A DNA stretch of 64,000 bases from Pseudoxanthomonas spadix (GTDB taxonomy: Bacteria; Pseudomonadota; Gammaproteobacteria; Xanthomonadales; Xanthomonadaceae). Positions 34,957 through 45,100 of this stretch are shown here, piece by piece. Numbering within the stretch: the stretch's first letter is position 1; every line of letters starts with the position of its first letter. Under the pieces are notes generated by a model. The model searched no databases. It worked only from the letters and a program-made list of their open reading frames with translations, and was not told where the DNA came from. A program made the position numbers and the translations under genes. The DNA is taken from the NCBI RefSeq assembly GCF_003703395.1, contig NZ_RDQN01000002.1, forward strand, positions 434,001 to 498,000, in the 5' to 3' direction.

Positions 34957-36359
34957 GTAGAAAATTTCAATGCAAAGCGATTCCAAGCACCTGGCTGGAA
35001 AATAATGGTCGTCGCCTCGACTGCGGGCCGTATATGTCGGGAGCTGTTGAAGCAAAAGAACTGCTAAAAAAGCACCGTACTGAGCCTCTGAGGGATTTAA
35101 CAGCCGGGCACAATGGCGGCATTTTTAATGGCCCTCGGTTTCCGAGGACATACGTTGACGACATAACGAATGGTGTTCCATTCCTCGGAAGCACCGACAT
35201 TCTCGACGCAGATTTGTCGTATGTTTCTCTGTTATCCAAGAAGCAAGTTGGTGGAAACCCGGCTTTAGTCCTTGATGAAGGATGGACCCTTATTACTTGT
35301 TCGGGAACCATCGGGCGGATGGCTTACGCTCGTTCGGATATGAAAGGTATGGCTGGATCTCAACACTTCATGCGAGTTGTACCAGAGGTTGAGGAAATTC
35401 ATCCAGGTTATCTATACGCATATCTCTCCAGTCGCTTCGGTGTGCCCATCGTTATGTCAGGGACATATGGTGCGATCATCCAGCACATTGAGCCTCATCA
35501 CATAGCAGATCTTCCAGTGCCGCGTCTCGGAGAGGTAGAGCATAAGGCTCATGATTTAATTCGTCAGGCCGCAATTGCGCATGTAGAGTCAATTGAGCTT
35601 AGGAAAAAAGCTGGTGCTCTCGTAAATGAGATTTGTGGTTTTCCTAAAAAATTGGCTCCTGCGGCACGTATGTTTGCCTATTCATCGGCAAATTCGAGTT
35701 CTGTATTAAGAAGGCTTGATGCGACATATCACAACCCAATAGCGCAGAAAGCAGAAGAATTAGCGAAAGCTGCAAACGGTATTGCCCTTTCAGCCGCCGG
35801 TGTCTTTGGCTTCGAATCAAACCGCATGAAGCAGGTTTTCGTCGAAGAAGGCTACGGAACGCCATTCATTACAAGTGGTGGCATTTTCTCGAAAACCATC
35901 ATGCCAGAGCGCTATTTACGAAATCAGCTCCTTGGGAAAGATGAGTCCTGGCGCATCAATGAATACGATACGCTTATTGCTCGCAGCGGTCAGGTAGGAG
36001 GGATTATTGGTCGTGGCGTCTGGGCGGACACCCGCTTGGATGGTTTAGCCGCGTCTCCGCACATTCTGAGACTGCGCCCTACAAGCGAGGAATTTCCTCC
36101 TGGATACGTCTATGCCTTCCTATGTCTGACCGATGTTGGTTACCAATTACTGGCGAGAACGGCCGCAGGTAGCTCCATCCCATTCCTGCCGCTGGATGCC
36201 GTGCTTGAGATTAAAATTCCAACCACTCCTTCACTGCAGCAGCGCCAACAAATCGATGCGTTAGTGAAGCGTGCTGGTGAGCTGCGCAAGCAGTCGCAAG
36301 AACTCGAAATGGAAGCGGTCGCCCTCGTCGAACGCACCATCGAGGAGGGCGACCGCTAA
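34953..36359 (+). CDS. mad5: Type I-like specificity subunit (HsdS family, MADS-like)
   Basis: A 468-residue HsdS-like protein with two target-recognition domains (about residues 35-200 and 270-430), each followed by helical spacers (EHKAHDLIRQAAIAHVES and QIDALVKRAGELRKQSQE). It should direct the two HsdM-like proteins to a bipartite DNA sequence. Its base composition is clearly richer in A+T than the genes on both sides, as expected of specificity genes exchanged by recombination. The stop and the next start share a base (TAATG). The symbol follows MADS numbering from memory. Confidence 0.82.
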   Translation: MSRKFQCKAIPSTWLENNGRRLDCGPYMSGAVEAKELLKKHRTEPLRDLTAGHNGGIFNGPRFPRTYVDDITNGVPFLGSTDILDADLSYVSLLSKKQVGGNPALVLDEGWTLITCSGTIGRMAYARSDMKGMAGSQHFMRVVPEVEEIHPGYLYAYLSSRFGVPIVMSGTYGAIIQHIEPHHIADLPVPRLGEVEHKAHDLIRQAAIAHVESIELRKKAGALVNEICGFPKKLAPAARMFAYSSANSSSVLRRLDATYHNPIAQKAEELAKAANGIALSAAGVFGFESNRMKQVFVEEGYGTPFITSGGIFSKTIMPERYLRNQLLGKDESWRINEYDTLIARSGQVGGIIGRGVWADTRLDGLAASPHILRLRPTSEEFPPGYVYAFLCLTDVGYQLLARTAAGSSIPFLPLDAVLEIKIPTTPSLQQRQQIDALVKRAGELRKQSQELEMEAVALVERTIEEGDR

Positions 36360-39300
36360 TGGCGAAGGTCATACCCATCGGGCAACCCGCGAACGAATCT
36401 GAACGCCAGGCCATTGGTTTCCTTCGGGACCATCTGCCCGATGGCTGGCTGATCTTCCACAACTTCGAGATGCGCCAGGGGCAGGAGGTGTTCGAAATCG
36501 ACATCGCCATCCTCGCGCCTCACGCGGTGTATCTGGTGGATGTCAAAGGGACGCGGGGCAACATCGATGTGTATGGCTCCAAGTGGTACCCCGAGGGGCG
36601 GCAGCCGTTTTTCTCACCGCTGGCCAAACTGCGCAGCCACGCCAAGACCATGGCCACCATCATCCGCGAGAGCAACACCGGCCTGATCGAATTGCGCAAG
36701 GCCCACGTACATGCCACGGTGCTGCTGACCGCCGATGATGCCGCCGTGTTCGACCAGGCAGGTATCGACAGCCCGGACGTGACCGACTTCAAGCACTGCC
36801 TGAAATACTTCCGTGACCAAAGCCGTATCCCGGATAACCGGCTGGGTAACATCACCCGTTTCCACTCCCAGATCGCCAAGGCGATTACCGGTAACGCCAA
36901 GCCCAAGAGCGCGGCGCTGGTGTTCCGTGACTGGCAGGTCGAAGAGAAGCTTGGCGGCACCGACCGCTACACCGAGTACCGCGCCAAGCACAACCTGCTA
37001 GGCAAGAGCGGCGGCATGGCTCGTTTGCGGGTCTATCAGGCCGACCCCTACCAGGACGAGGCCGCCCGCAAGGAAGAGTTCAAAAAGATCAGCAACGCCT
37101 ATCGTGCCGTGGCGCACATGCCGACCCACGCCAACGTGCTGGCGGTGAAGGATCTGTTCGTCTCCGACGATGAAGATAAGGTGGTGCTGGTCACCGAGGA
37201 CCTGCCCGGGCAGGCCCTGCGCCTGCACATCAACAAGGCCTCCCTGGCGCTGACTTTTGACCAAAAGCTTCAGGTGATGCGTGACGTGCTGTCGGCCCTG
37301 GACCATGCGCACCGGCACGAGGTGATCCATCGCAATCTCACCCCGGACGCCATCCTGGTGACCAAGGGCGGCCAGGCGCGTGTGACCGGTTTCGACTTTG
37401 CCCGGGTGGGCAAGAGCCGCACCTCCACCATCGCCGATCAGATCATTGATGACCTGGAAACCGCCTACCAGGCTCCGGAGTGTTTCAAGGACCCGACTCA
37501 GGCCAGTATCGCCTCCGATTTGTACGCAACTGGGCTGATTCTCTATGAGCTGCTGACCGGCGAACTGCCATTTGAAAGCGTCGACCAGATGATGGAGGCC
37601 GACGGCAAATTCCCGATGAAGCCCTCCGAGCACAAGCTGGATCTCCCCAAGGGCATCGACGAATGGCTGCAAAAGTTCTGTGAGTTTGATCCGGAAGAGC
37701 GTCATGCCAGTGCGGCCATTGCCCGTAAGGCGCTCGACGACTTGATTTTGCCCGAGGCCAGGGATGAATCCGCAGCGGATATCGGCGGCCCCGCCGTGGC
37801 GCTGCCGCAACTCCCTGACAACCTGACCAACCTGCCGCAGGATTTTATTCTGGCGGATCGCTTCCGCATCCAGAAGAAATTGGGTAGTGGTGGTTTTGGG
37901 GTTGCCTACAAGGTGTTCGACTCCCTGGGCGATGTGGTGCGGGTCATCAAGCTGGTGACCAAGGATCGCCGCAGCGTTTATGAGCGCCTGCGCAGGGAAT
38001 ACAAGACCCTGACCAATCTGCCGGACCATCCGCACGTGGTGAAAGTGGTCTGGGCGGATCGCATGGCCGACGCCAAGCAGACGCCGTACATCGTGTTTGA
38101 GTATGTGGAAGGCCTGGATGTCTCGGATTTGATCGATGCCGAGGCGTTGTCCCTGGAAGATTCGGTGTGCATCGTGCGTGAATCCGCCGAGGGGCTTGGC
38201 CACCTGCACAAACACGGGGTTTACCATCAGGACGTCAAGCCTTCCAACCTGCTCTGGACAGACAAGGGTGTTCGCATCATCGACTTTAACGTTGCGGTCA
38301 CTGAGAATGACGAGGTTCAGGGCGGTGGCGGGACACGCCGCTATCTGCCCCCGGACTACGACTACTCGTCCGAGCCGGATGCTTCGGATCGCATGGACCG
38401 TGACCTCTATGCCCTGGGCATCTCCTTCTATGAGTGCCTGACCGGCAAATATCCTTTCGACGAGCCCACACCGCCGATCAAGACCCAGCCCAAGGACCCG
38501 AAACAGTTCAAGGGCTGCGCTGATTTGAGCAGCTCACTGGTCAATGTGCTGGTGAAGATGGTTGCTCCCGAGAGAAAGGATCGCTTTGCTTCGGCTGAAG
38601 AGCTCCTGATCGCCCTGGCCGAGGTCAAGCGCCTGCGCTCGGTGCTGACGACCGGCGAGATTGGTACCGGACCCAAGGTGGTGTCCAATCTGGGTTTCGA
38701 GCCGACCAAGCCCAACACCAACCCCTTTGTAACCCACCTGCTGACGCTCTATAGCCAGAGCCAGGTGTCCAACGCAGGCACCCGTGGCCTCGACGAGGTT
38801 GGCAAGGCCACCTACGTGCCGACCTATCTGGACGAGAAGCTCAAGCCCGCTCTGCTCAAGGGCGAGTTCCGGCTGGTGATCATCAGCGGTAACGCCGGCG
38901 ACGGCAAGACGGCCTTCATCCAGCAGTTCGAGGCCTTTGCCGAGAGCAAAGGCGCACAGATACAGCGCGGCGCGAACGGGGCTGTGTTCCAGCTCAAGGG
39001 GCACACCTACCAGAGCAACTACGACGGCAGCCAGGATGAAGGTGACGAGCGCAATGACGCTGTGCTGCAAAGGTTCTTTGCGCCCTTCGCGGGCAAGGAC
39101 AAATCCGGCTGGGCAGAAAACCAAACCCGTTTGATCGCCATCAACGAGGGTCGTCTGGTCGATTTCTTCCTGGAGCATGAAGAGGAGTTCCCGCTGCTCG
39201 CCAAGCAGATTCAGCAGGGGTTGGCCGGAGCCGCTCCGGACGGCGGTATCGCGGTCATCAACCTCAACCTGCGCTCGGTGGTCGCCGAACCCGAGGAAGG

Positions 39301-40510
39301 CCAGCCTTCGATTCTGGAGCGGCTGATCGCCCGCATGACGCAGCAGGAATACTGGCAGGCCTGCGAGAAGTGCGACCTGAAGGGCAAGTGTTTCGCCTAC
39401 CATAACGCCCGGACCTTCCAGGACCCGGTTGCCGGACCCAAGGTGATCGAGCGTCTGAAGATGCTCTACACCATTACCCACCTGCGCGGGCGACTGCACA
39501 TCACCATGCGCGACCTGCGTTCGGCGCTGGCCTTCATGCTGGTCGGCACGCGTGATTGTGATGGCATTCACCAGCTTTACCAGAACGGCGGCGAGGAAAA
39601 TCAGAACCGCATTCTTGATGGCTTCTATTTCAATTCCTGGCTCGGCGGTGGCGAAGGCTCGAACGACCGCTTGATTTCGCTGCTGCGCGAGATTGATGTG
39701 GCCGAAGTCAGCAACCCCGATCTGGACCGCGAGCTTGGTTTCCTCAATCCCAAGACCAAGGCCATGAGCCGCTTCTCGTTCGCGGAGCGGGCCGGGTATG
39801 ACAATGAACTGGTGGAGACGCTGTTCCGCAATCTGCCTCGCGATTACTCGTCGAAGAACCGTGCCCGATTGATCGCCAAGCACCGGAATTACCTCTCACA
39901 CATGCGCCGCCGCCATTTCTTTGAACGACGCGACATCGGCTGGAAGGAGATGCTGCCTTACGGAAGCATCGATCCCTTCCTCGATGCCATTGAGCAGCCG
40001 GGAGCGAAAAGCGCCGATGAAGTGACCGCCATTCTTCGGGCCATCAACCGGGGCGAAGGTCTGAGCGATCCGGCGCGGCTGGGCAACCAGTTGGCGTTGC
40101 GTGTCCGCCAGGTGGAGAAGGGCACGGTCCGCAGTTACCGCCTCTTTGACGGCGACCATTTCATGCTCCGCACCGAGCAGGAAACGGCGGCCCATCCTTT
40201 CCTCGAGTGCCTGTCTCAGGCGCTGGTGCTGCTTTATGACTCCGGCGACGGGCACAAGGCCAGCCTGCGCATCAATCTCGACATCTATGAAATGCTGATG
40301 CGGCTAAACAGCGGCTATCGCCCCAGCATTGAGGAGCAGGAAGGTTTCTACCTGAGTCTGGCGGTATTCAAGAACCTGCTCGCTTCAGTGCCATACAAGG
40401 AAGTGCTGTTAACGAAGGCTGGACACAAATTTTACGAGATTCGCCGGGAGGATGGTGGCCGACTGGTGATGGAAGTGTCGGAGAAGGGGGCTGAATATCA
40501 TGTCAATTAA
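36359..40510 (+). CDS. mad6: NERD nuclease-like, tandem kinase and P-loop multidomain protein (MADS-like)
   Basis: A 1383-residue protein with at least four parts. Residues 1-180 form a NERD domain with Glu46-x-Asp48 and Asp61-Val-Lys63, an intact PD-(D/E)xK-like site. Residues about 190-480 form a kinase fold whose catalytic loop is HRN (324-326) and which lacks a clear ATP-binding Lys, so it is a pseudokinase. Residues about 500-780 form a second kinase with GSGGFG, Lys531, HQD (Asp625) and DFN (Asp642), likely active. The remainder has a Walker A GNAGDGKT (Lys850) and a Cys cluster C1002-x2-C1005-x5-C1011. It resembles PglW-type BREX kinases in the NERD-kinase part. Symbol from memory. Confidence 0.83.
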   Translation: MAKVIPIGQPANESERQAIGFLRDHLPDGWLIFHNFEMRQGQEVFEIDIAILAPHAVYLVDVKGTRGNIDVYGSKWYPEGRQPFFSPLAKLRSHAKTMATIIRESNTGLIELRKAHVHATVLLTADDAAVFDQAGIDSPDVTDFKHCLKYFRDQSRIPDNRLGNITRFHSQIAKAITGNAKPKSAALVFRDWQVEEKLGGTDRYTEYRAKHNLLGKSGGMARLRVYQADPYQDEAARKEEFKKISNAYRAVAHMPTHANVLAVKDLFVSDDEDKVVLVTEDLPGQALRLHINKASLALTFDQKLQVMRDVLSALDHAHRHEVIHRNLTPDAILVTKGGQARVTGFDFARVGKSRTSTIADQIIDDLETAYQAPECFKDPTQASIASDLYATGLILYELLTGELPFESVDQMMEADGKFPMKPSEHKLDLPKGIDEWLQKFCEFDPEERHASAAIARKALDDLILPEARDESAADIGGPAVALPQLPDNLTNLPQDFILADRFRIQKKLGSGGFGVAYKVFDSLGDVVRVIKLVTKDRRSVYERLRREYKTLTNLPDHPHVVKVVWADRMADAKQTPYIVFEYVEGLDVSDLIDAEALSLEDSVCIVRESAEGLGHLHKHGVYHQDVKPSNLLWTDKGVRIIDFNVAVTENDEVQGGGGTRRYLPPDYDYSSEPDASDRMDRDLYALGISFYECLTGKYPFDEPTPPIKTQPKDPKQFKGCADLSSSLVNVLVKMVAPERKDRFASAEELLIALAEVKRLRSVLTTGEIGTGPKVVSNLGFEPTKPNTNPFVTHLLTLYSQSQVSNAGTRGLDEVGKATYVPTYLDEKLKPALLKGEFRLVIISGNAGDGKTAFIQQFEAFAESKGAQIQRGANGAVFQLKGHTYQSNYDGSQDEGDERNDAVLQRFFAPFAGKDKSGWAENQTRLIAINEGRLVDFFLEHEEEFPLLAKQIQQGLAGAAPDGGIAVINLNLRSVVAEPEEGQPSILERLIARMTQQEYWQACEKCDLKGKCFAYHNARTFQDPVAGPKVIERLKMLYTITHLRGRLHITMRDLRSALAFMLVGTRDCDGIHQLYQNGGEENQNRILDGFYFNSWLGGGEGSNDRLISLLREIDVAEVSNPDLDRELGFLNPKTKAMSRFSFAERAGYDNELVETLFRNLPRDYSSKNRARLIAKHRNYLSHMRRRHFFERRDIGWKEMLPYGSIDPFLDAIEQPGAKSADEVTAILRAINRGEGLSDPARLGNQLALRVRQVEKGTVRSYRLFDGDHFMLRTEQETAAHPFLECLSQALVLLYDSGDGHKASLRINLDIYEMLMRLNSGYRPSIEEQEGFYLSLAVFKNLLASVPYKEVLLTKAGHKFYEIRREDGGRLVMEVSEKGAEYHVN

Positions 40511-42182
40511 GGGGCGCGACAAGGAGTTCAGAATCCCAAAGGTTTCTTATCTCGACTTTAAACATATCGAGATGGACCGTGTATTAACGATGCTCTTTCC
40601 TCGCCTCAAGTATGAGGGGTACGCCAGTCGCAGGCCCCCCAGAGGCGGAGACCTTTCTGTAGATGAGTTTCTGGAGGACTTTCTAGAGCATCCAGAGTGG
40701 TTTGCTGGCTTCGATAAACACCCCGATATCACTCGCGCATGGATTGAAACCGACCTTATGGATTTGGTCAATCGCGGCAAGAGCAACCAGGCGCTTGCGG
40801 CGCCCAGGCCGTTGCATGGCAACACCTATAAGTTCCGCAACGCCAAGCATACACGTGATTACGGCGCGGCCGAGCAGACCTACTGGATGCTTTTCTATGC
40901 CCGCAAAGGCAAAGGCCAAGCGGCGCGCGATGCGTTGAAGCGTTTCTTCTTCCCGGGAATCGACCTGGTGACGGACCGCTACGATCCCAACGCATCTGTG
41001 GATGTGGAAACGCAGGCCGTCCTGCGTCTGGATCATCAGGTTACCCAGGACATGAAGGACTCCAAGGAACCGTCGCGCTTCCAGCCGCTCTGTATCGGCC
41101 AGGCTGATATTATGGCCGACGATATTCTGCGGCTACTGGCCTATGAGCCCTACGTTCCGCGTTCGGTGCTGGTGGATTACCTCAAAACCCTGATGGCATT
41201 CCATCTGGCGCTCTACCACCTCAAGCTGCTGCAGATGCTGCCCAGGCTGGTGAAACAGCGCTCCGGCAACGATCTCTGCACTGCCAAGGAATGCCCGATC
41301 AACCCAGGCCTCGACAATGCGCTGGAAGGCTGTCCTTACCGCGTGGCGCTGGTCGTGGACATGGGCGACGTCAACAATCCGCATATGGGCGAGTTGGCTC
41401 GCAAGTCCACTGACCGGCTCTATCGTCAGATACCGGCCTTTGTGCAGGCCAACTTCGTCGTCAAGAAGCTCGATGAGATGGCGGAATACCTGAGCAAGAA
41501 GACGGGCAAGCTGGCTACCCCTGGTGGCGGCGTGTTCACCGTTGGTGATCTGGTATCCCTGCTGAAGCCCGAGCACGACGCCGAGCGTCAAGCCTACTTC
41601 AAATTCCGCCTGGCGAGCCTGATCGAGGAATCGACCTCCGGGAACGAGGACGTCGATCCGGAGATCCGGGAAGTCACTGGCATGGGCCTGGGCGAGTTCG
41701 AATCCTTCATCGAAATACTGATGGCGTATCGCGGCAAGTATCACCGCCAGTACATCACCGAGTGTCTGGACTCGCTGATGCTGAAGAACAAAGAGAATGG
41801 CCTGCTGGCCCAATCCCGGACCAAGGGAAGTCCTCGGCGATTTGTGCTGGGAAGCAAACTGCTCGAAGTGCTCCTTCAGGTGGCCGTGCTCACCCAGGAC
41901 GGCGGGCGTTTCGTGACCCGCGAGGTCCGCATCGAGGAATTGCTGGCCTTTTTGAGAAACCGCTACGGCCTTCACATCGACCGGCTGCCGGAAGGAGCTC
42001 AGGGCAACAGCAGCATCCTGGATAGACGCGCCCTGCGCCTCAACCTCGAAGCCTTCAAGCGCCGCCTGCGTGAAATCGGATTCTACGAAGACCTGTCGGA
42101 TGCCTACGTGACCCAGAAGGTATCGCCCCGCTATGCGATTGAGAGAAATGACGGAACTGATAACAACGGGAGGCACGCATGA
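40500..42182 (+). CDS. mad7: Defence-operon protein of unknown fold (MADS-like)
   Basis: A 560-residue soluble protein in which I recognise no domain. It is mostly helical. A Cys group, C260-x4-C265-x12-C278 (NDLCTAKECPINPG and EGCPYR), could bind zinc or a cluster. The C-terminal 120 residues look like a winged-helix pair (RRFVLGSKLLEVLLQVAVLT, then REVRIEELLAFLRNRYG). It overlaps the kinase gene by 11 bases and the ATPase gene by ATGA, so it is made together with both and may bridge them. The position matches MAD7. Symbol from memory. Confidence 0.75.
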   Translation: MSIKGRDKEFRIPKVSYLDFKHIEMDRVLTMLFPRLKYEGYASRRPPRGGDLSVDEFLEDFLEHPEWFAGFDKHPDITRAWIETDLMDLVNRGKSNQALAAPRPLHGNTYKFRNAKHTRDYGAAEQTYWMLFYARKGKGQAARDALKRFFFPGIDLVTDRYDPNASVDVETQAVLRLDHQVTQDMKDSKEPSRFQPLCIGQADIMADDILRLLAYEPYVPRSVLVDYLKTLMAFHLALYHLKLLQMLPRLVKQRSGNDLCTAKECPINPGLDNALEGCPYRVALVVDMGDVNNPHMGELARKSTDRLYRQIPAFVQANFVVKKLDEMAEYLSKKTGKLATPGGGVFTVGDLVSLLKPEHDAERQAYFKFRLASLIEESTSGNEDVDPEIREVTGMGLGEFESFIEILMAYRGKYHRQYITECLDSLMLKNKENGLLAQSRTKGSPRRFVLGSKLLEVLLQVAVLTQDGGRFVTREVRIEELLAFLRNRYGLHIDRLPEGAQGNSSILDRRALRLNLEAFKRRLREIGFYEDLSDAYVTQKVSPRYAIERNDGTDNNGRHA

Positions 42183-45100
42183 GTAACGCGTTCACCAAGC
42201 TTTCCCAGGATAAACTGAACGCGGCGGTAGCTGGTCTGCTGTGCCCTCGTATCGAAGCGATCCTGGGTGATCGTGGCCCAGGCCACTGCATGCGGGTCAC
42301 CGATCTTGATGACGATGTCATGGAGTCGGTCTGCAAGGAACTGCGGCGAACCCGGCCCGACGGAAACATCTTTATCCTCGGCAGCCATGACCAGGAGGGC
42401 ATGCCTTTCCGGGTGACCTCCACCAAGCTGGTGGAACTTCGTAACCCTGACGCGAACGGCGAGCTGCGCCAGCCTTTGCTGGTCTTCATTCCGACCTCGC
42501 TCCGTACCAGCGCCGAGGATTCCTTTGGCGTGGCCACCTTCGAGGAGTTGGCTTTCACCGGCATCTACGAGGACCTGATCGACTCGCTGCTTGACCGGCT
42601 CCCGGCAACGCTGGTCGGCCATGTCCGTGATCTTTTGGGCATCCTCACCGAGGAGGAATGGCTGTTTGCCGACGATGTTTCCCGCGTGGGGTATCTGCTC
42701 ACCGCGCTCGAAAACGGGATTGATGGAGAAACCCTTGGAGCCAGCCTCTACGAATTGACGTTGATTCCTGACTTCAAGCTCTTTGCCGATCCCGGCATGC
42801 TCAATGGCAAGATTCGCCGTAACCTCGGCAGCGTCCGCAGTCTGATGACCTCGCACAAGTCGGTGCGTGGCCGTATTGCCGATCTGGGGCTCAGCGACAA
42901 GGCATTGGAGTCGCGCCTATTCGCCTACTTTGAAAAATACGATGTCCAGGAGCCCGAATCCTGGACGCCGCCCATCGCGACCGACAAGAGCTGGTGGAGC
43001 ATATCTTTCGACAAATGGACCTTCCAGGAAGAGCTTTCGCTGGACAAGGTTCTTCTGACGGTGCTGGAGACCGACTTGCCGGTCGTTGCGGAGGATGAGA
43101 CCGACGACCAACTCTCCGGCCTCATCGGACAACAGGTTCTGGTCCCGAACGACCGCCGCAAAATGAACGTGGTGTTCGAGGTTAACCCTCACCCCGGCAA
43201 GGTCAGCGGGCTTGACCATTTTACGGTGCAAATCATTTCACAGAATGACGGCCCGGTAGGAAAATCCAAAAAGGTCAAAGCCTGGACGCCCAACCGCCTG
43301 CAATGCACGACCAACCTGGCCAAACTCAATAAAATCGAATTCGAGGAAGGATGGCATTTCATCCGTGTAATGCCTTGGACGGCCGATGGCGATCCGATTC
43401 CGCTCGAAGCAGATTCCGCCTCCGAGGGAGCTAAACGCTCTTACGAGAGTGAACCTTTCTACGTCCTGCCCGGTGGCAACATTGAGGAAGAACCGCCGCA
43501 ACGCGCCATCCCAATTGAGCAAAGTTTGGAGCATGCACGTTTCCGGCTGCAACTGACTGCCCTGGGCGACGAACGCGATCCCGATGATATCGCCATCAGT
43601 GGTGTCGCCTGGGCCGAGGGCGGTCGTTCCAAAAAGACCTCCCGCCAGGAAACCCTGCACGCAAAATTCGGCCGTGAGGGCGCTGTTCAGATCCCGCTTT
43701 CGCGTATGCTCAAAACCATCGAGCAGCGCATCTTGGCGGAGCCCAAGCACCCGTCGGGCTGGCGAATGCAGATCAACCTGGATACCGCCGAGCCGCCCTC
43801 CGAGGTCGGACTCACGTTGCCATCTTCTGCCGCGATGGCTTCCTTCCTGGCTGCTCGCGAAGAGTTTTTTGCAGCGGTGCGCAAAGACACTGCCGAGCTG
43901 ATCATGCAGGGGCTGTCGTTCCGGGACTCGGAAAAGGAATGCCTCGCCTATGCTGAAAGCTACCTTGACTTGGTAAGGAGCCTCATCCGTCAGGCCGAGA
44001 CGACTTCCGGTGCCGAGCGTCAGCAACACCTGCAAGCGCTCAGAAATGTGCTGGCCGTTGATTCCATTCATGTCATCTTGACCGACTTCCGTGGAAGGCA
44101 TCGCGAGGCTGTTTTGGTCTCACCAACCCATCCGCTCCGCGCCTTGTGGCTGAGCAGTTGGGTCATCCTGGGCAAGGATTGGATCGAGAAGATCAAGTCA
44201 GGTGGGAAAGATCACATCCCTCACGTCCGTTCCGCCCTGTTGGATGGCCTTGTGCCCTCTGCCTATCCGGTCGCTATTCCCGTCGAGGATGGTCGCATCT
44301 TCACTCCGGTGGACAACCTGAATGCGTTTTGGGCGCTCTACGCCCCGACCACCGAGGAGAATTCCCGTGGCCTGATGGCGGAGATCTGTTCGGCCCTCGG
44401 ATTGGCCGAGCCCTCTGCGGCGGGGACCGATATTTCCGGAAAGGTCATTGCGGACAAGATCGAGCGCTACCTCTCCCAGCATCCCTATGTGAGGGAGCTA
44501 TCCCTGAACATCTTCAATCCCGGGGCCGGTTCGGTGATAGCGGAGGCCCTGATATCGCTCCAGCAGAAGCGTGAGCATGCCGATTTGCGCTATGACGTGC
44601 GGCTCTTTACCACCGATCCCGACTCACCTGTTTTGGGCGAGGCTCTTGAGTCGATGGTCCGTCCCGGAGCCACGGTAAACGAGGCCGCCGACGCATTTGC
44701 GACCTCAACGGGCAGCCATCTGTTCTCCAAACTGAACTTGGCCAAGCACCCCCTGAATGAATTCCATGCAAATTCCAAGGAGTTCCCGGCCCACATCAGT
44801 GTTCTTCTGGATGTGTTTCCCGCCGAGGAGCTTTCCATTGCAGAGAAGCCGATGGGCGTGACCCCACTGCATGGGCTGATACAGGACTTCGACACTGAAT
44901 TCGTCGATGACGATTCGGGAACCTTCTGGAACAAGCGGCCGATTGTCGGGCGCTCCCTCGGCGCGGACAACCATGCGGCGTGCTTCGATTTGCTGTCGTC
45001 CCTGAGCCGACACCTCTGCTTTGCTACCTCAGCGGTTGCTGCTTCTGGTGCCAGCTTCAAAGCTGTGCCTGTGGTGACCCTTGGCCTCGATGTGGCCCAA

